A DNA stretch of 64,000 nucleotides from Flavobacterium sp. MedPE-SWcel (GTDB lineage Bacteria; Bacteroidota; Bacteroidia; Flavobacteriales; Flavobacteriaceae), in NCBI GenBank assembly GCA_001874325.1, contig MPCW01000005.1, positions 62,001 to 126,000 on the forward strand. Reading direction: 5' to 3'. The position numbers and the translations under genes are program-made. This document shows positions 15,446 through 24,632 of this stretch, one piece after another; positions within the stretch are counted from its first letter, which is position 1; every line of letters starts with the position of its first letter. The notes beneath the pieces were generated by a model, which made no database searches, was not told the origin of the DNA, and worked only from the letters and a program-made list of their open reading frames with translations.

Positions 15446-16924
15446 TTAATAGCCTGTATTCTGCTCTATTGTTGGGTTAGCTCTAATCTCAACACGAGGG
15501 ATCGGCAATGTAAATCTATAATCTGTTGAAGGTAATCCACATGAAGCAAAGAAAGAACCACAATCAGTAGGGTTACGGTTAATACCTATACCTAATTCAA
15601 CACCTAATCTCTTAAGATCTAAATATCTATGACCTTCAAAAGCTAATTCTTTTCTTCTTTCTAATAAGATATCTGTAAGAGCTTCTCCTGTAGTAGCGTA
15701 AGTTAATGCAGGTGTCGTACCTGTACGAGCTCCTCTTAAACTTGCAATACTATTTGCAGCTTCAGTCAATGAACCTGCTCTAGCTTGAGTTTCTGCTAAT
15801 ATAAATAACATTTCAGAAGATCTAATTAACTTAATATGGTTAACTGTTTGATCTGCAGCACTACCTCTATATTTACCGATAAGTAATACATTATCAGGAG
15901 AGTCTAGGCCTACATAATTAGATGATGTTTCAAGAAGTACTTGACGTCTAACATCATCATTTGAAAAAGTATTTAAAAGACCATTAGACATTTCGAAAAA
16001 TGGGCTACCATCAATTGTTGCTTGATTTGCGTAGTATAAAGCTACAACTCCATTATCACCTTGTAATCTAGCTAGTGTAAAAATTTGCTCAGACTTAGGT
16101 TCATCTGAGATAAACATATTAAAATAGTCTGTTGGATTAGTTATAATTGCATGGTCTGCAAGTAGTGCAGAAGCAAGGTTTCCTGCTAATGTATAATCTC
16201 CTTGATATAATGCTACACGAGCTCTAATTGCATTAATAACATCTTGACTAACATAAAAAGGGTGTTCTACATTAGCATCAACATCTCCAAAGTCACCTAT
16301 TAAAGTACTCGCTTGCTCTAAATCTCCAATTATGAAATCAAAAACTTCACCAGCAGTATTTCTAGGAAAAACTTGATTTGTTTGTGGTACAATATCTAAT
16401 ATTGGGACAGCTAGAGATGTAGTATTTTGATAATCTTCTGTAAAATACTGTAAAAGATCAAAATGACATAAAGCTCTTAATGTTAATGCTTGAGCTTTAA
16501 TTCTCTCAGCAGTTTCAATATCAGCATCTTCTTCTAATCCAGGAACAATTCTATCGTAAGCTCTTAATAATCTATTTGAAAAGTTTATAACAGCATATCG
16601 ATTAGACCAAAGTGTACCTGGAAACTGACTTCCTGGTTGCATAAAAAAACCATACACTTCATTACCTTGACCAGTACTAGCTATACCTCTTTTCATGTTA
16701 TCAGTGAAAAGATCGTTAAATAAGATCGCATCACCTGTACCATTACTTCCTGAATCTGGAGTATATGCAGCATACACACCATTAAGACCCGTTTGTAAAT
16801 CACCAAGTGTTCTATAAGCTACCTCTTCTCCTAATTCAGAGTCTTGAATAATATCTGTAGCATCTTCACAGGAAGTAAACCCTATAAATAATGCTAATAA
16901 ACTAAATTTAAATATTTTTTTCAT
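15446..16924 (-). CDS. SusD/RagB-family nutrient-binding lipoprotein
   Basis: The lid-like surface partner of SusC. From the ATG at 16922-16924 it has 492 residues: lipoprotein signal MKKIFKFSLLALFIGFTSC, a TPR-containing middle (RIKAQALTLRALCHFDLLQY), the family's LLERRKELAFEGHRYLDLKR near the C-terminus, and a final NPTIEQNTGY. The longer reading overlapping susC is rejected. The gap to the SusC stop is 13 bases, so the pair is coexpressed. The ligand is not predictable from sequence. Confidence 0.93.
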   Translation of the reverse strand: MKKIFKFSLLALFIGFTSCEDATDIIQDSELGEEVAYRTLGDLQTGLNGVYAAYTPDSGSNGTGDAILFNDLFTDNMKRGIASTGQGNEVYGFFMQPGSQFPGTLWSNRYAVINFSNRLLRAYDRIVPGLEEDADIETAERIKAQALTLRALCHFDLLQYFTEDYQNTTSLAVPILDIVPQTNQVFPRNTAGEVFDFIIGDLEQASTLIGDFGDVDANVEHPFYVSQDVINAIRARVALYQGDYTLAGNLASALLADHAIITNPTDYFNMFISDEPKSEQIFTLARLQGDNGVVALYYANQATIDGSPFFEMSNGLLNTFSNDDVRRQVLLETSSNYVGLDSPDNVLLIGKYRGSAADQTVNHIKLIRSSEMLFILAETQARAGSLTEAANSIASLRGARTGTTPALTYATTGEALTDILLERRKELAFEGHRYLDLKRLGVELGIGINRNPTDCGSFFASCGLPSTDYRFTLPIPRVEIRANPTIEQNTGY

Positions 16925-16937
16925 TGTCAATTTTTTA

Positions 16938-19900
16938 TTAAAAATTAATAACCGCTCCGAAAGTATAAATCTTAGGAGTTGGATAATTACCTCTATCTGT
17001 ACCTCTAAATCCTCCTTCAGCATCCCAACCTCTCCAAGAACTGAAAGTAATTAGGTTTTCACCTTGTACATAGAATCTAACACCGCTAACAGGTAAATCT
17101 TTTAACATCTCTGGACTAAATGAATAACCGAAACGCATATTTCTTAATCTAAGGAAAGACGCATCTTCTAGATATCTATCAGTAGAGTTAATATAGTCTA
17201 CAGAACTAAGTGCATTTCCTATACGTGGAACACTTGTTATATCTCCTGGGTTTTTCCATGAATTTTGAACAGAAACTACTCTATTACCTCCATCATTAAT
17301 AACACTAGTTTCTTCAAGATCTGCAAAATCTAGGTTATTTCTATATAAATCAGCAAAGTAACTCCATTGTGTACTAAATTCGAATCCTTTATATGTTACA
17401 AGAGTACCGAAACCACCTTGCCATACAGGGTATGTAGATTTACCAGTAGCAACTCTATCATCATCAGATAAAGTCTCTGTAAGACCTCCATCACGTGTAT
17501 AAAATAAAGCATTACCATTTGATGGGTTAACACCTGCATATTTAACTAGATAAAAACTATTAATAGCTTCTCCTTCAATAAATGCTATAGAACCACCACT
17601 TGTTACTAAACCTTCAAAACTTGCAGGTAATTCTCTAATTTTATTTTTATTGTAAGAGGTATTACCATTTACAACAACTGCCCAATCTTGATCATCATAC
17701 ACTGTATATTTAAGTGTAAGCTCAAAACCTTTGTTCTCCATTGCTCCAATATTAGTATCTAAACTAGAAGTTGCATTTACTGGAGATACTGGTGTGTTTT
17801 GGAAAAGGTCAGTTGTTAATTTTTTATAAACATCAACACTACCACTTAATTTATTTTGCCATAAAGCAAAATCTACACCTACATTAGTTTGCTCTGTTGT
17901 TTCCCAACGAAGATCTCTAACTGCTATCTGACCCGGTACTGTAGAAACTGTTCCATTATATCCTGATCCAGAAACATACAGGTTACGAGTATTATTTAAA
18001 GCTGAGTATTGTGCATTGTTAATTCTTTGATTACCTGTAGTACCGAAAGATGCTCTTAACTTAAGTAAGTTTAAAACTGAATTGTCCATGAACGATTCTT
18101 CATCAACATTCCATCTACCACCCACAGAGTAAAAAGTACCCCATTTCTGATCATCTATAAATCTAAATGATGAATCACGTCTTAATGTAGCTGTAATACC
18201 AAATTTACCTTTATAATCATAATCTAAGTTTGTAAAATATGAGAATAAACCTTCTTCTGTTTTAAAAGAACCAATAGTTGGTATGTATGGTTGAGTATCT
18301 GGTGTAGCACTATTACTATCAAGATCTTCAAAAGTATCACCACCAATAAATGCAGCTCCTGTACCAACAAGTCTTGGATCAAGTCCTGTTTGTCTAATAT
18401 TGAAACCGTCAAAGTGAGCTTTATTGTACTCTACATAAACAGTAGCATCAATAGTATGATCATCAGCGAATGTATTATTATAATTTAAACTAAAAAGAGA
18501 GTTAAATCTAAAATCTCTACTAGTTGACTCAGAATGAACACCACCATATTCAGCTCTTTGATCTACCTGAAACGGCCCTAATATACTTTCTGGGTGTAAT
18601 ATCTCTAATGTTCTAAAACTTGAGTAATCTACCCCCATTTGCATACCTGCTGTCAAGTTTTTTGCAAAATTATAATCTGCAGAAAAACTAGCTAATATCT
18701 TAACTTCATCTTCAATATCTGTATTCATGTAAGATGAATTCAGTAATACATAAGGTACATTATCTACTGTTACTCCAGTAGGGTCTCCAGGAGTTAAACC
18801 TCCATCTCTAGTTATACTACCATCAGCCTCATAAGGTGATAAATATGGAAGTCCTTGAAGTGCTGCTCTAAAAGGAGCGAAAAACACTGCATTAGAACCT
18901 GCACCATCTATACCACTTGATCTTGAAAAGTTAGCATTAATGTTCATTGCGTAGTTAAACTTTTCATTACTTGATTTACCCGAGAAATTGTTTCTTACAG
19001 TAAAACGCTTAAGGTCTGTATTTAAAAACACACCTTCTTGCTCAAAGTAACCAAGAGAAGTAAAGTTACTAGTATTTTTAGAACCTGATGTTATTGCAAT
19101 ATCATGAGATTTTGTAACACCTTTTCTAAAGAAAACATCACTCCAACGAGTATTAGTTTGTCTTGCTCTTGCTTCTAATTCTGCATCAGAAAGAGTAGAA
19201 CCTACACCTACACCATTATCTTTTTGCAACTGTAATAATTGTCTTGAGCTCATTAACTCAAGGTTTAATGGCTGAAGTTCTGTATAACCAAACTGGGTAG
19301 TATATCTAATTTTTGTACTCTCCCCGAATTTACCTCTTTTAGTAGTAATTACAATTACACCATTAGAACCTCTATTACCATAAATAGATGTTGCAGCAGC
19401 ATCTCTAAGAATATCGTAAGAAGCTATATCATTTTGATTGATACTTCTAAATCCATCCTCATCAACTGGAATACCATCAACAATAAACAACGGCTCTACG
19501 TTACCATTAATCGTACCAACACCACGTAGTATTATCGTAGTATCAGAACCTGGTTGACCAGAACCTGTAGCAATATTTAAACCTGCTACTTGCCCTTGAA
19601 GACTTTGTAAAAGATTACCGTTAGACCTATCTTCTACAGCATCTACAGAAATAGTTGTTACCGCGGCTGCATTCTTTCTTTTAGTAGTAGACCTATACCC
19701 TGTTTTAACAACAACATCAAGTACTTGTGCCGTCTCTACCAACACTATATTCACAGTGTTAGACGAACCTACAGTAATTGACTGCGTTTGAAAATTGATA
19801 TAAGAAAACTCTAAAACATCACCTACAGCAACATTAATGGAATAATTACCATCAATATCTGTTTGTGCACTACGTTGTGATGCTCCTTTTACAATAACAC

Positions 19901-20024
19901 TAGCACCTGGAAGCGGACCAATTTTGTCCGAAACCGTACCAGTTATTGTCTTCTCTTGTGCAAAAGAGAAACCAAATGAAAACGCTAATAACAGCGTCAT
20001 AATCCAAGTAAACTTCGATCTCAT
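16938..20024 (-). CDS. SusC/RagA-family TonB-dependent outer-membrane transporter
   Basis: A 1028-residue importer: signal peptide ending FSFAQ (about 23), carboxypeptidase-like domain (about 25-105, KTITGTVSDKIGPLPGASV), plug with the SusC signature LLQSLQGQVAGLNI and DAAATSIYGNRGSNGVIVIT, then a large beta-barrel. It ends KIYTFGAVINF. The operon is SusC-SusD-lipoprotein-lipoprotein, with a secreted S8 peptidase gene 197 bases upstream in the same direction. This resembles RagAB-type peptide import more than a sugar locus, since no glycoside hydrolase is linked. That function is inference. Confidence 0.94.
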   Translation of the reverse strand: MRSKFTWIMTLLLAFSFGFSFAQEKTITGTVSDKIGPLPGASVIVKGASQRSAQTDIDGNYSINVAVGDVLEFSYINFQTQSITVGSSNTVNIVLVETAQVLDVVVKTGYRSTTKRKNAAAVTTISVDAVEDRSNGNLLQSLQGQVAGLNIATGSGQPGSDTTIILRGVGTINGNVEPLFIVDGIPVDEDGFRSINQNDIASYDILRDAAATSIYGNRGSNGVIVITTKRGKFGESTKIRYTTQFGYTELQPLNLELMSSRQLLQLQKDNGVGVGSTLSDAELEARARQTNTRWSDVFFRKGVTKSHDIAITSGSKNTSNFTSLGYFEQEGVFLNTDLKRFTVRNNFSGKSSNEKFNYAMNINANFSRSSGIDGAGSNAVFFAPFRAALQGLPYLSPYEADGSITRDGGLTPGDPTGVTVDNVPYVLLNSSYMNTDIEDEVKILASFSADYNFAKNLTAGMQMGVDYSSFRTLEILHPESILGPFQVDQRAEYGGVHSESTSRDFRFNSLFSLNYNNTFADDHTIDATVYVEYNKAHFDGFNIRQTGLDPRLVGTGAAFIGGDTFEDLDSNSATPDTQPYIPTIGSFKTEEGLFSYFTNLDYDYKGKFGITATLRRDSSFRFIDDQKWGTFYSVGGRWNVDEESFMDNSVLNLLKLRASFGTTGNQRINNAQYSALNNTRNLYVSGSGYNGTVSTVPGQIAVRDLRWETTEQTNVGVDFALWQNKLSGSVDVYKKLTTDLFQNTPVSPVNATSSLDTNIGAMENKGFELTLKYTVYDDQDWAVVVNGNTSYNKNKIRELPASFEGLVTSGGSIAFIEGEAINSFYLVKYAGVNPSNGNALFYTRDGGLTETLSDDDRVATGKSTYPVWQGGFGTLVTYKGFEFSTQWSYFADLYRNNLDFADLEETSVINDGGNRVVSVQNSWKNPGDITSVPRIGNALSSVDYINSTDRYLEDASFLRLRNMRFGYSFSPEMLKDLPVSGVRFYVQGENLITFSSWRGWDAEGGFRGTDRGNYPTPKIYTFGAVINF

Positions 20025-20221
20025 ACTTTATTAATTTGAGTTAGTTAACCGCAAACTTCTTAATAATTTATTAATAAAACAAATATTACTTCGGAATAAT
20101 AATGTTAAACAGTAAACATAAATTATTGTGAAATCTCAATCTTTTTGTTTTAAATAGATACATTATATTAAAAAAGGTTGCGTATAATTTTATTAAAAAA
20201 AATATCCTGTTTGACTACGTA

Positions 20222-22135
20222 TTATTTTATTACTATTTTTTTAGACTCTGTGTAAGCTCCATTATTAACATCTACCATTAACACATACATACCTGAAGAT
20301 ATATCTGACACATCTACACTACCTGTAAATGAACCAAAGTTTTTAACCTGTCTTCCTTGTAAATCATAAAGAGTCACTGTAGAACTAGAAGCATCTAAAC
20401 CTGCATCTAAAGTAATATTAACAACATCTGTAGCTGGGTTAGGATAAACACCTAATTTACTCACAATCTTATCAGATACACCATTAACATCAGATATACC
20501 ATCAATTATAAGTGAATATTTTTGACTACTAAACCCTTGTAAATTTCCTTTATGCGAAACAGTAACAGTATAAACAGAACCTGGAGTAGGATTATCTATC
20601 TCTATCACCTCTACATTATCAACAAAGTTATCAGCTTTAATAGGAGCTGTTTCGACAATATCACTTAACCTCCAAGGGAAAAATGTTTCTCCATCTTTTG
20701 TTACACGAATATCTAAATCGTTAGTTAAAACAGGAGTTGTTGAATTATGAGTACCCGTATTTATCAAACTACTTGTAACAGGGTCCGTCCAGCAGATAGT
20801 TACCTTTAAAGTTTCTACGTCATCAGCTGTAACATTTTTAGTATAGGTAGCACTTTGAGCTAAAATATTCTCTTCAACAATAGCACCTACCCCGCTATCA
20901 GCATTTGTAAGTAATTGAACTGCAGAACCTGTATCTATAAGCCCCCATCCAAAACGATGATCTGGCCCATCAAAGAAACCTGCTTCATCAGCAGTATGTA
21001 TCATTAAACCTCTTAAGGTTGCTGACCTCATAAAACTTCCATGTAAATTAGAATAGTGTTGTTGCATTAACGTTAAAGAACCTGCAACACCTGGAGAAGC
21101 CATAGAAGTACCTTGTAGCGATGTGTAATCAGAATTACTTTGAGAGTAACACGAAAGAACCGCTACACCCTTTGTTGCGATATCTGGCTTAATTCTTCTA
21201 TCATCTGTAGGTCCATAACTACTAAAATTACTCATCGCAATTGAACCTGATGTTGGGTTAGTATTCGAAACACCATATGTAGCAGCAACAACAACTATAT
21301 TTTTAGATGTCCCATCACTAATCAATAAATCTTTTGCTTCACCAACTCTAGAGTTTCCTGCTGCAAAAACTGGTAAATAATATTCTGCTGCCATTGTAAT
21401 TTGATCCCAAGCAGCACTTTCTGCAGTATACGCCCCTCTTCTCCACTCAGGCCAATCTTCTGGATCCCATCCGTAAGAGTGATTAGAAACCAACAGACCA
21501 TCATCTGTAGCTCTTGCTAAAGCCTCTGAAGTGTCACCTTGAGCATCATGAGATAGAAGAGTAGCTTCATAAGCAATACCTCTTGCTGACGGGTTAAGTA
21601 TACCACGCCCCATCATAGTACCTGATACGTGAGTCGCGTGACCATTATCACTATTGTGTGTTGTAAAGTTCGAACCATCCATTACAGTAACCGCTCCTGC
21701 TAGATCTGTATGAGTTGTTCTTACATCTCCTGGCTCCCATATACCCATAACCATATCTTGACCATTTAAATCAAGTCCAAAAAAACCACCTGTACGAACA
21801 AGGTTAACTCTAGCCGTAAAAGCAGCACTACCAGCACCACCATCATTATAAGGTTGTATATAAATTGGCTCATCATTTTCAGTAACACCAACAAGTGTAG
21901 ATGTATATCCTTCTTTTTGCTTTTTAAGAGGCCATCCTTTAACAGCAGCTAGCTCTAAAGCTCTTTTATAACTAGCTTCGCTTTTTTCAGCAAATTCTGC
22001 TGCAAGTTTCATATTTGCCTCCCTGTCGTAATGTTTTACAATTTCTGCTCTTTGCTCGGGGGTTTGAGCAAAAGCTGCAACGCTGCTTCCTAAAGCTAAA
22101 GCGAGTACAAAAAGCTTTACAGTATTCTTTTTCAT
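20222..22135 (-). CDS. Secreted S8 (subtilisin-like) peptidase with T9SS sorting domain
   Basis: A 637-residue protein: signal peptide to about AAFAQ (24), S8 domain (about 100-400), beta-sandwich (about 410-550), and a type A T9SS C-terminal domain (about 565-637, starting KLGVYPNPATDVVNI). Catalytic His166 is in DNGHATHVSG, oxyanion Asn261 in FAAGNSR, and Ser344 in GTSMASPGVAG. The strand that normally carries the catalytic Asp reads MGIWEPGDVR, with Glu134 where Asp is expected. It is transcribed in the same direction as the SusC unit 197 bases downstream, so it may release peptides for it. Activity is likely but not certain. Confidence 0.88.
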   Translation of the reverse strand: MKKNTVKLFVLALALGSSVAAFAQTPEQRAEIVKHYDREANMKLAAEFAEKSEASYKRALELAAVKGWPLKKQKEGYTSTLVGVTENDEPIYIQPYNDGGAGSAAFTARVNLVRTGGFFGLDLNGQDMVMGIWEPGDVRTTHTDLAGAVTVMDGSNFTTHNSDNGHATHVSGTMMGRGILNPSARGIAYEATLLSHDAQGDTSEALARATDDGLLVSNHSYGWDPEDWPEWRRGAYTAESAAWDQITMAAEYYLPVFAAGNSRVGEAKDLLISDGTSKNIVVVAATYGVSNTNPTSGSIAMSNFSSYGPTDDRRIKPDIATKGVAVLSCYSQSNSDYTSLQGTSMASPGVAGSLTLMQQHYSNLHGSFMRSATLRGLMIHTADEAGFFDGPDHRFGWGLIDTGSAVQLLTNADSGVGAIVEENILAQSATYTKNVTADDVETLKVTICWTDPVTSSLINTGTHNSTTPVLTNDLDIRVTKDGETFFPWRLSDIVETAPIKADNFVDNVEVIEIDNPTPGSVYTVTVSHKGNLQGFSSQKYSLIIDGISDVNGVSDKIVSKLGVYPNPATDVVNITLDAGLDASSSTVTLYDLQGRQVKNFGSFTGSVDVSDISSGMYVLMVDVNNGAYTESKKIVIK

Positions 22136-22307
22136 TTCTTATTTATTTAATAGTTAATAGCATATTTAATCCGAAAAATTCCATTTATTTTATTTTCTTC
22201 AAAAAAAGATTAGCAAAAATATAAATTTAAATCATTCTCCGCATGTTAATTTCTTATTTTAGCACCTGATATCTCTAATTGTGATATAATTAACAAATTT
22301 TAACTCG

Positions 22308-22925
22308 ATGTTATTAATCAATCACTCAGGCAATCACCCAGAAGCAGGCACTGATGAAGCAGGAAGAGGGTGTCTTGCTGGCCCTGTTACAGCAGCAGCA
22401 GTAATACTTCCTGAAGATTTTGAAATGGAATTATTAAACGATTCTAAACAACTAAATAAAAAAATTAGAAATTTATTACGCCCCAAAATTCAAGAGGAAG
22501 CAACCTCATATTACATAACAAATATCGAGCCGCAAGTTATTGATGATATAAACATCTTAAACGCCTCGATTAAAGCAATGCAAGAATGCATTACAAAATT
22601 ATCCCCTACCCCATCTCATATAATTGTAGACGGTAATAGATTTAAGCCTGTAAAAAACATACCCCATGATTGTATAATAAAAGGAGATGGTAAATACTTA
22701 AGTATTGCAGCAGCTTCTGTATTAGCAAAAACATATAGAGATGAATATATGGAAAAGATTCATGAGGAATACCCCATGTATAACTGGAAAAAAAACAAAG
22801 GCTATCCTACAAAGGAACATAGAGAAGCCATTCGTAAATATGGAATTACCAAGTATCACAGGAAATCTTTTAAACTATTACCTGAACAATTAGCACTGGA
22901 CTTTAAATATCACGAAAACATTTAG
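22308..22925 (+). CDS. rnhB: Ribonuclease HII
   Basis: Removes RNA from RNA-DNA hybrids and misinserted ribonucleotides. The 205-residue protein has the DE pair in [24 protein letters not shown], the third Asp in IIVDGNRF and the fourth in [19 protein letters not shown]. Length and motifs are standard. Its 3' end overlaps the convergent lipB gene by 4 bases, so the two stop codons interlock. Confidence 0.96.
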   Translation: MLLINHSGNHPEAGTDEAGRGCLAGPVTAAAVILPEDFEMELLNDSKQLNKKIRNLLRPKIQEEATSYYITNIEPQVIDDINILNASIKAMQECITKLSPTPSHIIVDGNRFKPVKNIPHDCIIKGDGKYLSIAAASVLAKTYRDEYMEKIHEEYPMYNWKKNKGYPTKEHREAIRKYGITKYHRKSFKLLPEQLALDFKYHENI

Positions 22926-23644
22926 ACTAAAGGTAAATTAGCTCCTTTTGATATTTCTGCATCAAAAAGACTAGAGAAGTGTTTTACAACTTTTTCTTTC
23001 ACCTCTGCTTCATTCACTTCTTCAACTCCAAGCTCTACATTTAAAGATGTAACTCCTTTACCTTTTATACCACAAGGTATAATATTATCAAAATACCCTA
23101 AGTTCGCATTTACATTAAATGCAAAACCATGCATTGTAACCCAACGAGAAGCCCGAACTCCCATAGCACATATTTTTCGAGCAAACGGAGTACCTACACC
23201 AAGCCAAACTCCTGTTTCCCCTTCACTACGTGTAGCACTAAGCCCGTACTCTGCCATGGTTAATATAATTGCTTCTTCAAGCAAACGAAGATATTTATGA
23301 ATATCAGTAAAAAAGTTTTCTAAATCTAATATTGGATAACCTACTATTTGACCTGGACCATGATATGTAATATCTCCCCCTCTATTTATTTTATAAAACG
23401 TGGCTCCTTTTTCAGCTAATTGTTTTTCATTAAGCAATAAGTTTTCCATATCTCCACTTTTACCTAACGTATAAACATGTGGGTGCTCTACATATAAAAA
23501 ATAGTTTGGAGTTTCTATCTCCGTTCCTTGTCTCCTATTTTTTATTTTTAAATCTAATATCTCTTTGAAAAGCTTTTCTTGAGTATCCCAAACTTCTTTA
23601 TAATCCACTACTCCTAAGTCAAAAAGCTGTACTTTTTTGTTCAT
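22922..23644 (-). CDS. lipB: Octanoyl (lipoyl) transferase
   Basis: Moves octanoyl groups from acyl carrier protein to lipoate-dependent enzymes, the first step of lipoate synthesis. From ATG 23642-23644 ([11 protein letters not shown]) it has 240 residues; a start six codons upstream is also possible. Family signatures are [25 protein letters not shown] with the key Lys, and the active-site Cys in [15 protein letters not shown]. The lipA partner is not in the window. Confidence 0.94.
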   Translation of the reverse strand: MNKKVQLFDLGVVDYKEVWDTQEKLFKEILDLKIKNRRQGTEIETPNYFLYVEHPHVYTLGKSGDMENLLLNEKQLAEKGATFYKINRGGDITYHGPGQIVGYPILDLENFFTDIHKYLRLLEEAIILTMAEYGLSATRSEGETGVWLGVGTPFARKICAMGVRASRWVTMHGFAFNVNANLGYFDNIIPCGIKGKGVTSLNVELGVEEVNEAEVKEKVVKHFSSLFDAEISKGANLPLV

Positions 23645-23703
23645 GCTATATTTACTATACATTAGGCTACAAATTTACAAAACTTATAGCCTTATTTTAC
23701 ATC

Positions 23704-23731
23704 ATAAAAAAACCGTGTTAATTACACGGTT
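23704..23731 (-). terminator. Terminator after the 246-residue lipoprotein gene
   Basis: AACCGTGT and ACACGGTT pair around 5 bases, with seven T on the minus strand. It sits 33 bases after the stop of the lipoprotein gene and shortly before lipB. Confidence 0.85.
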
Positions 23732-23764
23732 CTCTTATATTCATTTATAATTACATCTAGCCAA

Positions 23765-24505
23765 CTATTCAAACTCTACTTCTATACTCATCTTTTCAGG
23801 GTTATCCATGTAATCCGACAAAGAATACTTAAGCGTAAGTGTTTTTTTATCTTCTCCTACAACAGCTCTTTTATCTGATACTGATTTGATTTTTTCAGGA
23901 AACTTATAATTTAAAGTATAAGATGAACTTGCAAACATATCTTTATACATATCTTCCTTTTTATCACTATCATCCTTTTCTTCTACACTCTCAACAACAA
24001 CTGTTTTCTTAAATTTTTTACCATCATAAAAATAATCTGTTCTAGAATTTTCATTATCAAATCCTAAATCAGGCTGTGTTCTCCCACTATCGCTTCCTTG
24101 CAGTTTACGCAAATCACTAAAGCTCTTCATCATATCACTTAACTCTGATGCCTTTTCAAACTTCATTTTTAAACCGATATTCATTTCACGAGTCTCTGTA
24201 TCCATTAACATATTCATCTCCATTTTTTCAAACCTTCTCAATATATCTCTTTGCTCTTCTGGCAATGCTGCAATACTATCTTTATACTCTTTAAAAATCT
24301 CTCTAAAAACAATTGTAGAATCTATTTTTTCTTGTTTTTCTTTAGCCAACTCTTCACCCGCCATTTGCATAAGTTCAGAACCATCCATCTCTACAGACAT
24401 CACTCCACTTCCGTCTTCATTTATAGTTATGTTTTCAGTAAAATTGCATGATGTCGCAAACATCATAAATAATAAACTAAGCGCTAATAATAATTTTGTT
24501 TTCAT
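23765..24505 (-). CDS. Lipoprotein of unknown function
   Basis: A 246-residue lipoprotein, signal MKTKLLLALSLLFMMFATSC (Cys20). It opens after the Cys with NFTENITINEDGSGVMSVEMDGSELM, a beta-hairpin pattern seen in several uncharacterised flavobacterial lipoproteins, then a helical, charged middle (about 45-150), and a strand-rich C-terminus ending MSIEVEFE. No catalytic motif is visible. It is transcribed away from lysS and has its own terminator, so it is a single-gene unit. Confidence 0.75.
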   Translation of the reverse strand: MKTKLLLALSLLFMMFATSCNFTENITINEDGSGVMSVEMDGSELMQMAGEELAKEKQEKIDSTIVFREIFKEYKDSIAALPEEQRDILRRFEKMEMNMLMDTETREMNIGLKMKFEKASELSDMMKSFSDLRKLQGSDSGRTQPDLGFDNENSRTDYFYDGKKFKKTVVVESVEEKDDSDKKEDMYKDMFASSSYTLNYKFPEKIKSVSDKRAVVGEDKKTLTLKYSLSDYMDNPEKMSIEVEFE

Positions 24506-24576
24506 TTCTTACGTTTTTGATGCCCAAATATACATTTTATTTCACTTTACATTATCATTTTATTAAACCTGTCAAA

Positions 24577-24606
24577 TTGCTTATTTACTAATATTCATTA
24601 CCTTTG
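24577..24606 (+). promoter_or_regulatory. lysS promoter
   Basis: TTG, 19 bases, then TACCTTTG, an exact TAnnTTTG match with good spacing. It lies 26 bases before the lysS ATG. Confidence 0.7.
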
Positions 24607-24632
24607 CGAGCTTATATAAACTAATATTAATT

